From assembly GCA_025462835.1 (NCBI GenBank), contig JAOAPH010000144.1:1-43819 (forward strand): a DNA stretch of 43,819 nt, read 5' to 3'. Shown in pieces: positions 1-9,530 of the stretch (its first letter is position 1; every line of letters starts with the position of its first letter). The DNA comes from Candidatus Angelobacter sp. (GTDB lineage Bacteria; Acidobacteriota; Terriglobia; Terriglobales; Acidobacteriaceae). A program made the position numbers and the translations under genes. The notes beneath the pieces were generated by a model. That model had not been told where the DNA came from. It saw only the letters and a list, made by a program, of their open reading frames with translations, and made no database searches.

Positions 1-3000
1 TCGCGTATTGGGACTGCCATTGCGACAACTGAGTAGCGAATATGGAGTCCAGTTGCGAGAACGAGGCGAAATCGGCACACGAATTGTTTGCGGAGCCGGC
101 CACGCTGGGGTGCAACGCAACCTCGAAGCCCTGCGCAGTGTAGCTGGCCGCCTGGGCATTGGTTAGCGGGCTGCCGGGGTACACGTACGACGTAGAGCGC
201 ACGCACTCCCAGTCTGCGACGTTGCATCCGCCAGGGCTGTCGGCTATGTATGTGTCGAACCGGCCCGCCGTACCTCCGTTGGCGTGGTCATCGCCCGTCA
301 TTACGACGACTGCCTTGAACCCGCTTGGGAAATACCAGAAGCGCGGCAAAGGCGTTTTGTTCATGCTGAGAATCATATTGGCGAGCAATCGCATCTGCTC
401 GTCAGCTTGGGGGATGCTGACCTTGTTAAGGTCAACGTAATCGGGCACTGATCCGCCGAAATAAAGGTCGTCGGAGCGAATAGGTGCCTGTCCATCCCGC
501 TCTTGCCCTGACCAAGCAGGATTGCCCTGACGCGTATACACAACCGATCGCGCCAGGTCGTAAGTGAACGCAGCGGCCTGTCCTCCGTTGCTGCCCACAC
601 TGATCATGGTCACAGCAGGATTTGAGGTGCTCGTGGATGCATTGGAGTACAACCTAGCCAGCGTGGTCGCGCCGTTCACGTTGTAGAGATCGGCGACGCT
701 GTGGTACTGCATCGTTTGTCCAACGATGCCGACACCTGGCCCCGAAGTGGCATTAACCAGTAGGTACGCGTCTGCCCGAGTCGCTCCCGCATCGGTCAGT
801 CCCAGCAGGCTGGCCAACTGTTTATCCGGACGCATGGCGATCAAGCTGCCACCGGAATTCACCCAGTTAGTGAACATCGACACTTGTGGGCTTGTCAGCG
901 ACATGTGACCCAGAATAACGAGTGTGTAATTTGAGAGTGTGCTCGCCGTCAGGTCTGAAATGTCTCCAACCGAAAACTCATTGAAGCCTTCGTTCCGCAA
1001 AATCTCCGCAAAGAACGTTGCGAAGTTATCTGAAGCCGAAGTAACCACGAGGATCGGACCACCCGGCCCTTGAGTTGGTGGGGGAGGCGTCGGCCCTCCG
1101 GTAGTGAATGACCACGTGAAATTTGACGTCATCGCGTTGCCAGCGAGGTCGGTCACTCCTCCTGTACCCCCGGCTATAGTGGCGGTGTACGTTGCGCTAG
1201 TGGCGAGTGCTGAGGTCGGTTGGAGAACGGCCGTGTTTGTGCCGCTGTTGTATGTGACGGTTGCGCCTACTTGGTTGTTACTGGAGTCGCGCAGTTGGAA
1301 CGTGCTACCGCTGATCGAGTTCGCCGTCATCTGCTCGTTGAAGGTTGCCGTGACGGATGTACTGGTTGTTGCTCCCGTCGAGTTAGCAGACGGACTCACA
1401 GAAGTCACAGTAGGTGGCGAGGTGTCTGGCCCGGCAGAAACGAACACTACATCCACCCAGTAGTTAGTCGATTGGAAGGTCTGTGTTGGGAAGGCGCTCC
1501 CCCCATAAACGTAGACGCCATTACCGCCGCTTGTGCCGTTCGCAAGAGCGTGTAGAGGGGCATTGTTGGTACCGGATGTAGCAAAGTAATTACTGTCAAA
1601 CGCGTACCCACCGGTGTTCGTGTGGTATGAGGCCACATAGGTCGTGTTAGCGTTGATCGCCACCGGCTGTGAGAAGTTGATCTGCTGCCATCCAGTGGCG
1701 GTTTCGTTGGTGAAGGTCGCCGTTGCAAGTAAGTTTCCAGAGCTCGTCCATAGATTGCCCACGTGCGTCCCGGTGTTGGCGCTGCCCTTATAGAATCGGA
1801 TGCCGTTAATGCTCCCTGCCTGATCGCTGGTGAATTTCACTCCCAATTCGACCGCATTTGGATCATTCGCGGAAGCGTTGGTCGGAACCGTCGATGGCGA
1901 CCAAATAGTGCAGGGGCACGATCCCGTTCCCGAACCGCTGCTGGTTGTAAAAGTCGCGTCGCCGGAAGTAGAGAGCACATTCGATGAATTGCGCGATCGA
2001 ACTTGATAATGATATGTGGTAGCTGCCTGCAAACCCGATAACGCCACACTATGGCTGGTCACCAGACTGGAATTTAGCGAAGAAAGGTTCCCATAAGAAT
2101 TAGTAGTGCCGTATGCCACTTGCGAGTCACTGGGCTGGTCAGTGGTCCAGATGATAGTTGCGGCAGTGTCAGTCACGTTGGAAGCCGCAACATTCGTTAT
2201 CTGTGGCCCCGCCCCGCCAGATATCTGCACCGTTACGCTCGAGGTTGGGCTCTCGAGATTGCCGCTGTCATCCACCGCTCGGCTCCCGATAGTTGCAGCC
2301 GGGGCCGTGTTAGGCACGGTCCACGAATACGACCAAGTTGCACGTCCTGTTGCCGGATGCCATGTGTTGCCCCCGTCAGTTGAAACTTCTACACCGCCCA
2401 CGACGCCACCACCAACATCTGCTGCGGTCCCAGAGATCGTGACGGTACTACCCGCCGAGACAGTCGAATTTGCTGCTGGCGATGTAATGGTCGAGGTCGG
2501 TGGCACCGTATCGGATGAGGCAGAAGCTGCGGTAAGTGGATTCTGCAAAGTTGCCGGTTGCACATTCATGTCAGCCAACAAATTGACAGTGGCTTGCTGC
2601 ATGTTCACGTCTATTGCTGTACCGAAATTATCGTGTTCCGCGTCCAAACCCCACGACCACTGCACAGAACCGGCGCCGAACACAAGGGCTCCGCTCGAGT
2701 GTTTATAAAATGTAAGGTGATGCACTGCGGTTCCCGAGCCATAGGTGCTGCCATTGTCGAGCAACAAGTTGCCACTAGGGACGTTGTAGGTGGCCGTTGA
2801 CAGCCGAACCACGCCAGGTGGGCGCGAACCATTGTCCAGATCTTCGTCCCATTCATAACCGAGCGTGCCTGCTGGCGCAACGTACGTCTGCCCGCCACCC
2901 TGGGTTGCGACAGCCGTGTTGCGCCAGAAACGCATCTGGCCATCCGCTGCAGGCACCTTAATGGACTGCGAAGGACCCCATGGGCCATTGACCATGAAGA

Positions 3001-4120
3001 TATTTCCACTCAGCGCGTTCTCCGGTCGACCACCATCGGCTGGCGGGCTCAACCGCGCGTCGCGCCAGGTGCCGGTCCAAACCGGTGGGTCGGCTGGATC
3101 GGTTGGCACGAAGGGCGTATTTGTATAGTGGGTTTCCTTGTAGCAAACGAGCGTACGATTGGGACCTCCGGAACTGTCCGCCTCCCATCGCGTCTTCCAA
3201 AAGATCTCGTTACCGCTGAAGAAGGCCAAGTGAACGCCAGCTGCGCGGGCAGCTTCCACATTCGCGCGTTGAGCCCCGGACCAGTACTCGTCGTGGCCTA
3301 CCGAAAGGTAAACCTTGTGCTGCTTAATCAGACCTCCGTGCCGATCCGCATCGGTATCGCTGAAGTAGGTGACGTTGTAGCCGTTTGCTTCGAGCCAGCG
3401 GAACATCGGGTACTCGGCGTTGAACACCCAGGAAAAATTCTCGTACACGCGTGTGTGAAACGGGCGGTTGTAGCTGACCTTGTAAGCCCCACCTTGGGGC
3501 CCAGGGCCGCCTGTATAAAGGTTGCTGCCACCGAAATCGTTATAGGCCTGCCAAGTTGTGTCCGAGGCTTGGAACAATAAGTCGGACGTGCTGCTGTCGT
3601 CGCGGACAATAAACACGATGTGACTGGAGCCGGTTGTTCCATCGGTGCGAACTAGTTTTGCGAAGTAGATCCCAGATACCGATGTTGTCGGAATTGTCCA
3701 CGAGGCCGATTCGGCCCAGTTGCCGCAATCATATAGCGCTGTTGCGTTATCGCGTATACAAGCTGGTTGGTTTTGAGGCAGTGTAGCGGTGGGATTGATG
3801 GACGCCGCGACTAAGCGTGCTCCATTCCCTTGGTAATATCCCATGCGATAGATATCGAGCCGGTAATTGGTCACGGAGGGAAAAGTACTGATCTTGAAGT
3901 GAACGGTGTCGCCCTTATTGAAGCTGATATCTGTCGCAAATCCTTGAATCGAGTCGTCGCCGGCACCGCTTACATCCCACTGACTCTGCGGGGTGCCCGT
4001 AAGACAGTTCTCCTTCTCGATAGGATTACTTGGGTTATTACAATCGGCATAAGCAGTAGTGCTCAGCCAAAACAGAAAATTAAGGGGAAACAAAATAAGG
4101 CTATTGCGTAAGTGGCTCAT
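1..4120 (-). CDS. Very large secreted multidomain protein (DMFase-beta-like / FN3 / DUF4082 / Ig-like), 3' end outside window
   Basis: An open frame starts at ATG 4118-4120 (GGAG six bases upstream) and runs to the left edge; I followed it in several long stretches and met no stop. That gives at least 1373 residues. A signal peptide ends near TTAYA (about residue 25). Residues ~30-490 resemble the N,N-dimethylformamidase beta-subunit C-terminal-like domain (IYRMGYYQGNGAR, VQWSWGLD). Then come an Ig/sugar-binding-like segment (~537-630), a fibronectin-III-like domain (~633-728), DUF4082 (~733-893, with TNTGGYAFD and NYWVDVVF) and a Big_5 Ig-like domain (~900-1007, ATFNEQMTANSI). A Rossmann-like region follows, then a segment with MTGDDHANGG, reminiscent of polysaccharide deacetylases. 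It is probably exported and surface-associated. Catalytic function is unknown; the position beside an EPS cluster suggests glycan binding or processing (inference). Confidence 0.85.
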   Translation of the reverse strand, partial: MSHLRNSLILFPLNFLFWLSTTAYADCNNPSNPIEKENCLTGTPQSQWDVSGAGDDSIQGFATDISFNKGDTVHFKISTFPSVTNYRLDIYRMGYYQGNGARLVAASINPTATLPQNQPACIRDNATALYDCGNWAESASWTIPTTSVSGIYFAKLVRTDGTTGSSHIVFIVRDDSSTSDLLFQASDTTWQAYNDFGGSNLYTGGPGPQGGAYKVSYNRPFHTRVYENFSWVFNAEYPMFRWLEANGYNVTYFSDTDADRHGGLIKQHKVYLSVGHDEYWSGAQRANVEAARAAGVHLAFFSGNEIFWKTRWEADSSGGPNRTLVCYKETHYTNTPFVPTDPADPPVWTGTWRDARLSPPADGGRPENALSGNIFMVNGPWGPSQSIKVPAADGQMRFWRNTAVATQGGGQTYVAPAGTLGYEWDEDLDNGSRPPGVVRLSTATYNVPSGNLLLDNGSTYGSGTAVHHLTFYKHSSGALVFGAGSVQWSWGLDAEHDNFGTAIDVNMQQATVNLLADMNVQPATLQNPLTAASASSDTVPPTSTITSPAANSTVSAGSTVTISGTAADVGGGVVGGVEVSTDGGNTWHPATGRATWSYSWTVPNTAPAATIGSRAVDDSGNLESPTSSVTVQISGGAGPQITNVAASNVTDTAATIIWTTDQPSDSQVAYGTTNSYGNLSSLNSSLVTSHSVALSGLQAATTYHYQVRSRNSSNVLSTSGDATFTTSSGSGTGSCPCTIWSPSTVPTNASANDPNAVELGVKFTSDQAGSINGIRFYKGSANTGTHVGNLWTSSGNLLATATFTNETATGWQQINFSQPVAINANTTYVASYHTNTGGYAFDSNYFATSGTNNAPLHALANGTSGGNGVYVYGGSAFPTQTFQSTNYWVDVVFVSAGPDTSPPTVTSVSPSANSTGATTSTSVTATFNEQMTANSISGSTFQLRDSSNNQVGATVTYNSGTNTAVLQPTSALATSATYTATIAGGTGGVTDLAGNAMTSNFTWSFTTGGPTPPPPTQGPGGPILVVTSASDNFATFFAEILRNEGFNEFSVGDISDLTASTLSNYTLVILGHMSLTSPQVSMFTNWVNSGGSLIAMRPDKQLASLLGLTDAGATRADAYLLVNATSGPGVGIVGQTMQYHSVADLYNVNGATTLARLYSNASTSTSNPAVTMISVGSNGGQAAAFTYDLARSVVYTRQGNPAWSGQERDGQAPIRSDDLYFGGSVPDYVDLNKVSIPQADEQMRLLANMILSMNKTPLPRFWYFPSGFKAVVVMTGDDHANGGTAGRFDTYIADSPGGCNVADWECVRSTSYVYPGSPLTNAQAASYTAQGFEVALHPSVAGSANNSCADFASFSQLDSIFATQLSQWQSQYA

Positions 4121-4348
4121 AGGTCGCTCCAGCAGCACGGTCTTCGTGCATTCGAGGACAACATTATTCGCGGTTGTTAACAGAGCTGTTCAATTTGGTG
4201 CTGAGGGATTGTGAGTGAGCGTCCGCAGGAAACGAATTGCAGTATTGGCAAGCACAAGAGTCCGGCACGGTAGATCCCGCGTGAACTAACTTCTGCGATG
4301 AAGTAATTCGCCCGAACCTCCAACTCTTGATGGCAGCACGGGAGCGAT

Positions 4349-5368
4349 TCAGTGAGTTAACGTCGTTTCTCTATGGATATAGTGACGATCGAAATACTCC
4401 CGGTATTCGCCGCTGCGCACCTGATCGAGCCACGCACCGTTATCGCGGTACCAGCGGATAGTTTCAACGAGTCCGTGATCAAAGTCCCAATGCGGCTCCC
4501 AGTTCAACTGCTCCTTAATCTTCGAGCAGTCCACGGCATATCTCCGGTCATGTCCTGGGCGATCTTTCACCATCCTGAGTAGGCTTAAAGGCCGACCGGT
4601 CAAGTCGAGAATGCGCCAAGCGACATCTAGGTTCTTCATCTCGCATTCGCCGCCGACGTTGTAGATTTCTCCATCCCGACCTTTGTGCAGAACGAGGTCC
4701 AGGGCGCGGCAATGATCGGCGACGTGGATCCAATCACGGACATTTTGCCCATCCCCGTAGATTGGAAGAAAATCGCCGGCTACGGCCTGCACGATCATTA
4801 AGGGCACGAACTTTTCCGGAAACTGGAACGGACCATAGTTATTGGAGCACCGCGTCACTATGGCTGGAAAACCGTAGGTCTTTACGTAGGCCTGCACCAT
4901 CAAGTCTGCCGCTGCCTTTGTGGCCGAGTAAGGACTGTTTGGCGACAAGGGTGTATCTTCGCGGAACCTGCCGGAAGCTGTCAGACTGCCATACACCTCA
5001 TCGGTGCTCACCTGGAGGTAGCGCTGTACCCCAGTTCGCCGGCAGGCATCGAGCAGCCGCCAGCAACCTTCGATGTTGCTGCGGACGAACCCCAAAGCGT
5101 CTTCAATACTCCGATCAACGTGGCTCTCCGCGGCGAAGTTCACAACCAGATCGCATCCGCGTACTACGTCGGCAATGGCGGGATCACAGATATCCAAGCG
5201 CACAAAGCTGAATCTCTGGTCTGCGAGCACGATATCGAGATTTTTCAGATTGCCGGCATAGGTGAGCTTATCGACGACGACAACGTCATACCCGGGGTGC
5301 TGCTCCAGCATGTAGCGAACGAAGTTGGAGCCAATAAAGCCCGCGCCACCGGCAATGAGCATCCGCAT
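4349..5368 (-). CDS. rfbB: dTDP-glucose 4,6-dehydratase
   Basis: 339 residues, normal for RmlB/RfbB. It converts dTDP-glucose to dTDP-4-keto-6-deoxyglucose in the cytoplasm. An extended short-chain dehydrogenase fold is evident: NAD-binding GGAGFIGSN near the N-terminus, catalytic TDE at 122-124 (STDEVYGS), and Y147/K151 of the YxxxK pair in YSATK. NNYGPFQFPEK and the GDGQNVRDWIHV segment are typical of the family. The start codon overlaps the stop of rmlA by one base (TAATG), so the two are translationally coupled. RmlC and RmlD are not in the window, so the 4-keto sugar could go to rhamnose through genes elsewhere or to an amino sugar through a nearby aminotransferase. Confidence 0.95.
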   Translation of the reverse strand: MRMLIAGGAGFIGSNFVRYMLEQHPGYDVVVVDKLTYAGNLKNLDIVLADQRFSFVRLDICDPAIADVVRGCDLVVNFAAESHVDRSIEDALGFVRSNIEGCWRLLDACRRTGVQRYLQVSTDEVYGSLTASGRFREDTPLSPNSPYSATKAAADLMVQAYVKTYGFPAIVTRCSNNYGPFQFPEKFVPLMIVQAVAGDFLPIYGDGQNVRDWIHVADHCRALDLVLHKGRDGEIYNVGGECEMKNLDVAWRILDLTGRPLSLLRMVKDRPGHDRRYAVDCSKIKEQLNWEPHWDFDHGLVETIRWYRDNGAWLDQVRSGEYREYFDRHYIHRETTLTH

Positions 5369-6123
5369 TACGCTGCCCTCACATTCGCGATCTGCTGCGA
5401 TTTTTCTAGCGTCTTCGCCCGCACCAGGCTGCTAGCCTGCAACAGCGACTCGAAGGTCCCGGCGTCGGTCCACCACCCTTCGAGGATTTCGTATGTTAAT
5501 TGGTGGTCGCGCAGATAGGAGTTGTTGATGTCGGTGATCTCGTACTCCCCACGAGCAGAGCGCTTGAGACTGCGAATGCGGTTGAATACCGTCCAGTCAT
5601 AGAAATAAATGCCGATCACCGCAAATGAGGAGGCCGGATGCTTTGGTTTCTCATCGATACGAGTGATTTTTCCATTCTCAATCGTGGGAACTCCGAAGCG
5701 TTCAGGATCCGGCACTTCCTTCAACAGTATCTTGGCGCCGTGCAACTGCCGCTCGAAAACTTCCTTCGCACCACGAATGCTGCTTTCAATAATGTTGTCG
5801 CCAAGAACAACGCATATCTTCTCGCCGCGAGCGAAGTACTCGGCCAGGCGCAAGGCATCAGCAATGCCCCCTTCGCCTTCTTGGTAAGCGAAATTGAGTT
5901 GCTGCAAGTCGAAGTCGTTGCCGTTCTTCAGCAGCTTAAGGAAGTCCCCCGCGCTGTTGCCGCCCGTGACAATAAGTATGTCGCGAATACCGGCATCAAC
6001 CAGTACTTGCATCGGGTAATAAATCATGGGTTTGTCGTAGACCGGAAGCAGATGCTTATTGGTAACGCGCGTCAACGGATGCAACCGCGAACCAATTCCG
6101 CCGGCGAGGATGATTCCTTTCAT
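5368..6123 (-). CDS. rfbA: Glucose-1-phosphate thymidylyltransferase (short form)
   Basis: 251 residues. It makes dTDP-glucose from dTTP and glucose-1-phosphate, the step before RmlB. The nucleotidyltransferase signature is at the very N-terminus (GGIGSRLHPLTRVTNKHLLP), followed by DKPMIYYPMQ and the product-site segment VVLGDNIIE; EKPKHPASSFAVIGIYFYD is also characteristic. The usual RmlA is about 290 residues, so this form lacks the C-terminal ~40 residues; shorter homologues are known and nothing suggests a frameshift. A GGAG lies eight bases before the ATG. It directly precedes rmlB in the same leftward operon. Confidence 0.92.
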   Translation of the reverse strand: MKGIILAGGIGSRLHPLTRVTNKHLLPVYDKPMIYYPMQVLVDAGIRDILIVTGGNSAGDFLKLLKNGNDFDLQQLNFAYQEGEGGIADALRLAEYFARGEKICVVLGDNIIESSIRGAKEVFERQLHGAKILLKEVPDPERFGVPTIENGKITRIDEKPKHPASSFAVIGIYFYDWTVFNRIRSLKRSARGEYEITDINNSYLRDHQLTYEILEGWWTDAGTFESLLQASSLVRAKTLEKSQQIANVRAA

Positions 6124-6150
6124 GCGTTTTCTCCAGAAAATCCGAAATAC

Positions 6151-7572
6151 TTACTGTCCTATAGGTCGTGTGAACTGATATGAAAGCGAAAGCGACACGC
6201 GGTTTTGATCAAGCGAACTAGAAGGTATCGCGAAATTGGAGTAATTCTGCTGAAGACGCGTGTAAGCAACCGTGAGATCCAGATTTTCTCGAACTTGACG
6301 GTCCAGCGATACTGTCCCGGAGATCGAATGTCCGCCGTCGCTGAATTGAGGTAAAGCTCCCAAAACAGTGTTCTTCGAATAATAGGCGCTCAGTTGCGCA
6401 GTTAGTGCCTTTGCTAAGAGTCGACGGACATAGGCGCTGCCATTCACGGAACGAACTGCGCCCTGCAACCCGCCTCCTCCACTGATGGCCCGGCCGGCAC
6501 TTAATGCCAAACTGGTGGATTGCCCCTGCCAGCCAACACTCCCGCCGTAAGTAGGTGACCACAAATTTACTGGTATCAAACCGCCGCCGTAACTGTTCGA
6601 GTGTTGCGGGCCCATAAAGAAGGAAATGGACGTTTTTGGTTGTAAAAATATTGTGTAGAAGAGGACGATACTATTCGTTTGTGTTTGCGAACCGTTTGGC
6701 GTCGAATTTAGATTCTGGTACTCGTACCTGGCTCCAACGTATTGCCGGCCAGACAGCCTGCGACTGTAAAAACCCCGTGCGGCAATGGAACGAGAATCGG
6801 AGAAGCCAGGAACCTGAGTTGAGTTCAGGTAATAAAGCCCAGAAAATTCGCCGCCCGCACCAACCATCGCATTTGGGGCAAACTGGTACGTGACCTGAGC
6901 TGATCCGACATTTGTGATCTGATCGGCAAGAGGTGAAATAACGGTTGCGACGGATGGGTTCGTCGCCCCGAATGGGCCGTTAGCGTTCTGCTCGAACGAC
7001 GACAACAGGTTGGAAGTCTTGAAGAACGTGTCCTGCAAAGTTACGGTTACGTGCGGCGAGAGCCGATAAGCCGTTTGCAGTACGACGGTTTGGTCCGATT
7101 GATTCAATGATGAGTTGCGCTGGTAAAACGTGAAACCAGGGCTGTAAAACGATTTCCACAAGAGCCGCGGTGTCGATTTATTCCATAAGAAAGTTGGACG
7201 AACGGAATAGCTGATATCCGTCAGGGCTTGGCCATTCGTTGACACGAAAGCCCTGTCGTCGTAGGCGCTTGAGATATTCAGTCCTCCGCTGATGTAGTTA
7301 CTCCTGGGTATTTCCGACGAGAATTCCATCGAATAACCTATTGTGCTGACGGGTGCTGGCGTGAGCATCGGTTCCCCGGAGTCACCCGAAGTGTCTGAGG
7401 CGTCCTCCGCTTGCGACGACGCGTCACTGGCACTGGCGCTATCTGCTGGGCGCGAGGTCGGCCTAGCGGTCTGATGTGTGCTGTCGGCCGGAGGGCTATT
7501 CCCCGAAACTTGCGCTTGAGGGTACGCCGGGAGAGCAATCAAGATCAGAATAAGAGTCACGTAGACACTCAT
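6151..7572 (-). CDS. Outer-membrane beta-barrel protein of the EPS cluster
   Basis: 473 residues with an N-terminal signal peptide (MSVYVTLILILIALPAYPQA), then a Ser/Ala/Pro-rich linker up to about residue 70. The rest is a repetitive series of alternating polar/hydrophobic strands, ending in LSLSYQFTRPIGQ, as in transmembrane beta-barrels. Comparable barrels sit beside Wza-like genes in many EPS loci, where they are thought to form or assist the outer-membrane exit. The start lies 11 bp after the Wza-like gene, so the two are probably co-translated. No enzymatic motif is seen. Assignment to polysaccharide secretion is from context. Confidence 0.72.
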   Translation of the reverse strand: MSVYVTLILILIALPAYPQAQVSGNSPPADSTHQTARPTSRPADSASASDASSQAEDASDTSGDSGEPMLTPAPVSTIGYSMEFSSEIPRSNYISGGLNISSAYDDRAFVSTNGQALTDISYSVRPTFLWNKSTPRLLWKSFYSPGFTFYQRNSSLNQSDQTVVLQTAYRLSPHVTVTLQDTFFKTSNLLSSFEQNANGPFGATNPSVATVISPLADQITNVGSAQVTYQFAPNAMVGAGGEFSGLYYLNSTQVPGFSDSRSIAARGFYSRRLSGRQYVGARYEYQNLNSTPNGSQTQTNSIVLFYTIFLQPKTSISFFMGPQHSNSYGGGLIPVNLWSPTYGGSVGWQGQSTSLALSAGRAISGGGGLQGAVRSVNGSAYVRRLLAKALTAQLSAYYSKNTVLGALPQFSDGGHSISGTVSLDRQVRENLDLTVAYTRLQQNYSNFAIPSSSLDQNRVSLSLSYQFTRPIGQ

Positions 7573-7583
7573 GGAATTTAGCC

Positions 7584-8234
7584 TCAGGGAACGTACACAG
7601 TGTCACGAGGTTCCAGTTTTATGTTCTCTTGCTGGTTTTTGCCCTTAATAACCTCTTTGTAATTGAAAGGGATTCGCGTAGGCGCGCCTTCAGCAGTCTG
7701 GCGAAGAACGTAAATGGATTTTTGTTTGGCGAAATCTCGAAACCCGCCGGACAGAGCGATTGCGTCCAAGACGGTCGTTGGATTCGAAATAGGATATGAA
7801 CCCGGCCGCGCCACCTGGCCGAGAATATTGAACCGCTGACTCTTGATCTGCTGCACAATAACAGTGACTTCCGGGGCTGACATATAGCTAGCGAGCTGTT
7901 TCGAGATTGCCGCTGCAAGCTGCTTCGGTGTTTCGCCGCTTGCCTGAACTTCGCCGACCAACGGCAATGAAATCTTTCCGTCGGAGCGAACTGGAATGGA
8001 GCGCGAGATCTCCGGCTCTTTCCACACATTGATGGCTAGAACGTCATCCGGTCCTATTTGAAAACTGTCGTCGTGAGCCGTAGCACTAGAACTGCTTGCG
8101 GGCTGGGCTTTTACATCGTTCTCTGCCTTAGCCAAAGAGTTGTCGGCTTGACCGCGGGAATAACTAGACAGCAGGAACAACGCTGCTATCGCCGCGACTA
8201 AAAAGTAAAAACGATCTGGCGAGCTGCTTTTCAC
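7584..8234 (-). CDS. Wza-like polysaccharide export protein
   Basis: 216 residues from GTG 8234. I prefer this start over TTG 8246 because that TTG lies inside the apparent Shine-Dalgarno (ATTGGAG six bases before GTG). A hydrophobic signal segment (FYFLVAAIAALFLLSSYSRG) is followed by a polysaccharide export domain beginning FQIGPDDVLAINVWKEPEIS, with the family's LPLVGEVQASGETP. A SLBB-like repeat follows (FNILGQVARPGSYPI, TVLDAIALSGGF). The protein is shorter than E. coli Wza and ends right after one SLBB unit, like the short exporters of Gram-negative EPS loci. Probably periplasmic / outer-membrane, working with the Wzz-like protein at 16253-17827. No lipobox is obvious. Confidence 0.88.
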   Translation of the reverse strand: MKSSSPDRFYFLVAAIAALFLLSSYSRGQADNSLAKAENDVKAQPASSSSATAHDDSFQIGPDDVLAINVWKEPEISRSIPVRSDGKISLPLVGEVQASGETPKQLAAAISKQLASYMSAPEVTVIVQQIKSQRFNILGQVARPGSYPISNPTTVLDAIALSGGFRDFAKQKSIYVLRQTAEGAPTRIPFNYKEVIKGKNQQENIKLEPRDTVYVP

Positions 8235-8377
8235 GGTGTACTCCAATCTTGGTGGGGCAAATAATACGAAGAACTGCCAATCATGCCGGGGGCTTCGATT
8301 CCCTGCTTGCCCGCGATAGTGGTCAGCGCCACAGGCTACGGGTTGCAGCCGAGGAGCCGCTAGCTTGTCGTTAATAG

Positions 8378-9529
8378 TTAACTAATTTGTTCGAGACACT
8401 CAATGACGTAATCTTGTTCCTCTTCCGTCATTGTGTGGAAGAGAGGGAGAACAATCGTGGTGTCGGTCACTAAATCTGTCTGTGGTAGTCGACCGTTCCA
8501 CTTTTCGTCGCGGTATGGAGACTCCCGGTGAATCGCCATGATGCCCCTGCGGGTGGAAACACCGCGGTTGAGGAGTTCTTTCATCAGTTCATCACGAGTA
8601 ATCGGAGCATTACTCTCCAGACGAGCCATGTACGATTGGAAGTTGTGTCGGCACTCCGAAGACTCCATGGGTGGCACTAGCCATTCGAACCGGGACAACC
8701 GCTCTGAGTAGCGCGAGGCCAGCCACCGCCTCCTGCCGAGCATTTCGTCCAGGCGTTTCAATTGCACTAGGCCCATCGCTGCTTGGAGGTCGGTCATGCG
8801 ATAGTTGTACCCGACTTCATCGTAGCTCTCGATGACCACTTGGCTGGAACTGTGGCGGGCGAGGTCGGAAACAGACATGGCGTGCTGGCGTAGTCCCCGA
8901 ATTCGGTTTGCCAACTCTTCATCCGCTGTAGTGACCATCCCACCCTCTCCAGTCGTCAGGATCTTTCGAGGATGAAAGCTAAAGCAGGCCATTGAAGAAT
9001 GGGGCAGACCAACGCGACGACCCTGGTATTGGGAACCGATAGCACACGCAGCATCTTCAATGACCAGCAGCCCGTGGCGGGATGCGATCTCACTGATCTC
9101 TGCTAGCGGCGAAGGCAATCCGACTTGATGAACTGTCAAAATGGCCCTCGTTCGAGCCGTTATCGCACGCTCGACACAGTTCGGATCTACGTTGTAGGTA
9201 GAACGGTCGACGTCAACAAAGACCGGGCATGCTCCAGCGTGAACGATACAGTTCGCAGTTGCAATGAACGATAGACTCGGACAAATCACCTCATCTCCAG
9301 GCTTCACGCCGCCAGCCAGCAACGCCAGATGTAATGCGGTGGTGCAAGAGGAAACGGCAACTGCGTGGGTCGCCCCCACGTACTTCGCGAACTCGCGCTC
9401 GAATTCCGCGACGCGTGGACCTTGGCTGACCCACCCGCTTCTCAGCACATCACAAACAGCTTGCTCCTCTTGTGGTCCGACGGATGGGCGCGCTACAGGA
9501 ATAATCTTTGCCGGAACTGTGGGACTCAT
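8378..9529 (-). CDS. DegT/DnrJ/EryC1/StrS aminotransferase (383 aa)
   Basis: A PLP-dependent sugar aminotransferase, of full family length. Visible are the substrate/PLP region SSCTTALHLALLAGGVKPGD, the GDEVICPSLSFIATAN segment, IEDAACAIGSQYQGR, and the PLP-binding lysine K189 in FSFHPRKILTTGEGG. Family members transaminate a keto group on a nucleotide-activated sugar. The exact substrate cannot be read from sequence; dTDP-4-keto-6-deoxyglucose from the nearby RmlB is a possible substrate. It starts 1 bp after the stop of the epimerase gene, so it is in an operon. About 130 bp with no recognisable gene separates it from the Wza-like gene downstream. Confidence 0.9.
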   Translation of the reverse strand: MSPTVPAKIIPVARPSVGPQEEQAVCDVLRSGWVSQGPRVAEFEREFAKYVGATHAVAVSSCTTALHLALLAGGVKPGDEVICPSLSFIATANCIVHAGACPVFVDVDRSTYNVDPNCVERAITARTRAILTVHQVGLPSPLAEISEIASRHGLLVIEDAACAIGSQYQGRRVGLPHSSMACFSFHPRKILTTGEGGMVTTADEELANRIRGLRQHAMSVSDLARHSSSQVVIESYDEVGYNYRMTDLQAAMGLVQLKRLDEMLGRRRWLASRYSERLSRFEWLVPPMESSECRHNFQSYMARLESNAPITRDELMKELLNRGVSTRRGIMAIHRESPYRDEKWNGRLPQTDLVTDTTIVLPLFHTMTEEEQDYVIECLEQIS

Positions 9530-9530
9530 T

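Noticed and set aside
2106-2708. 200-aa plus-strand ORF
   Set aside because: It is antisense to the large secreted protein, whose frame encodes clear Ig/FN3 text; the plus-strand product has no domain.
5368-6123. RmlA truncated by mutation
   Set aside because: It is shorter than the common ~290 residues, but the stop overlaps the rmlB start neatly (TAATG) and short homologues exist.
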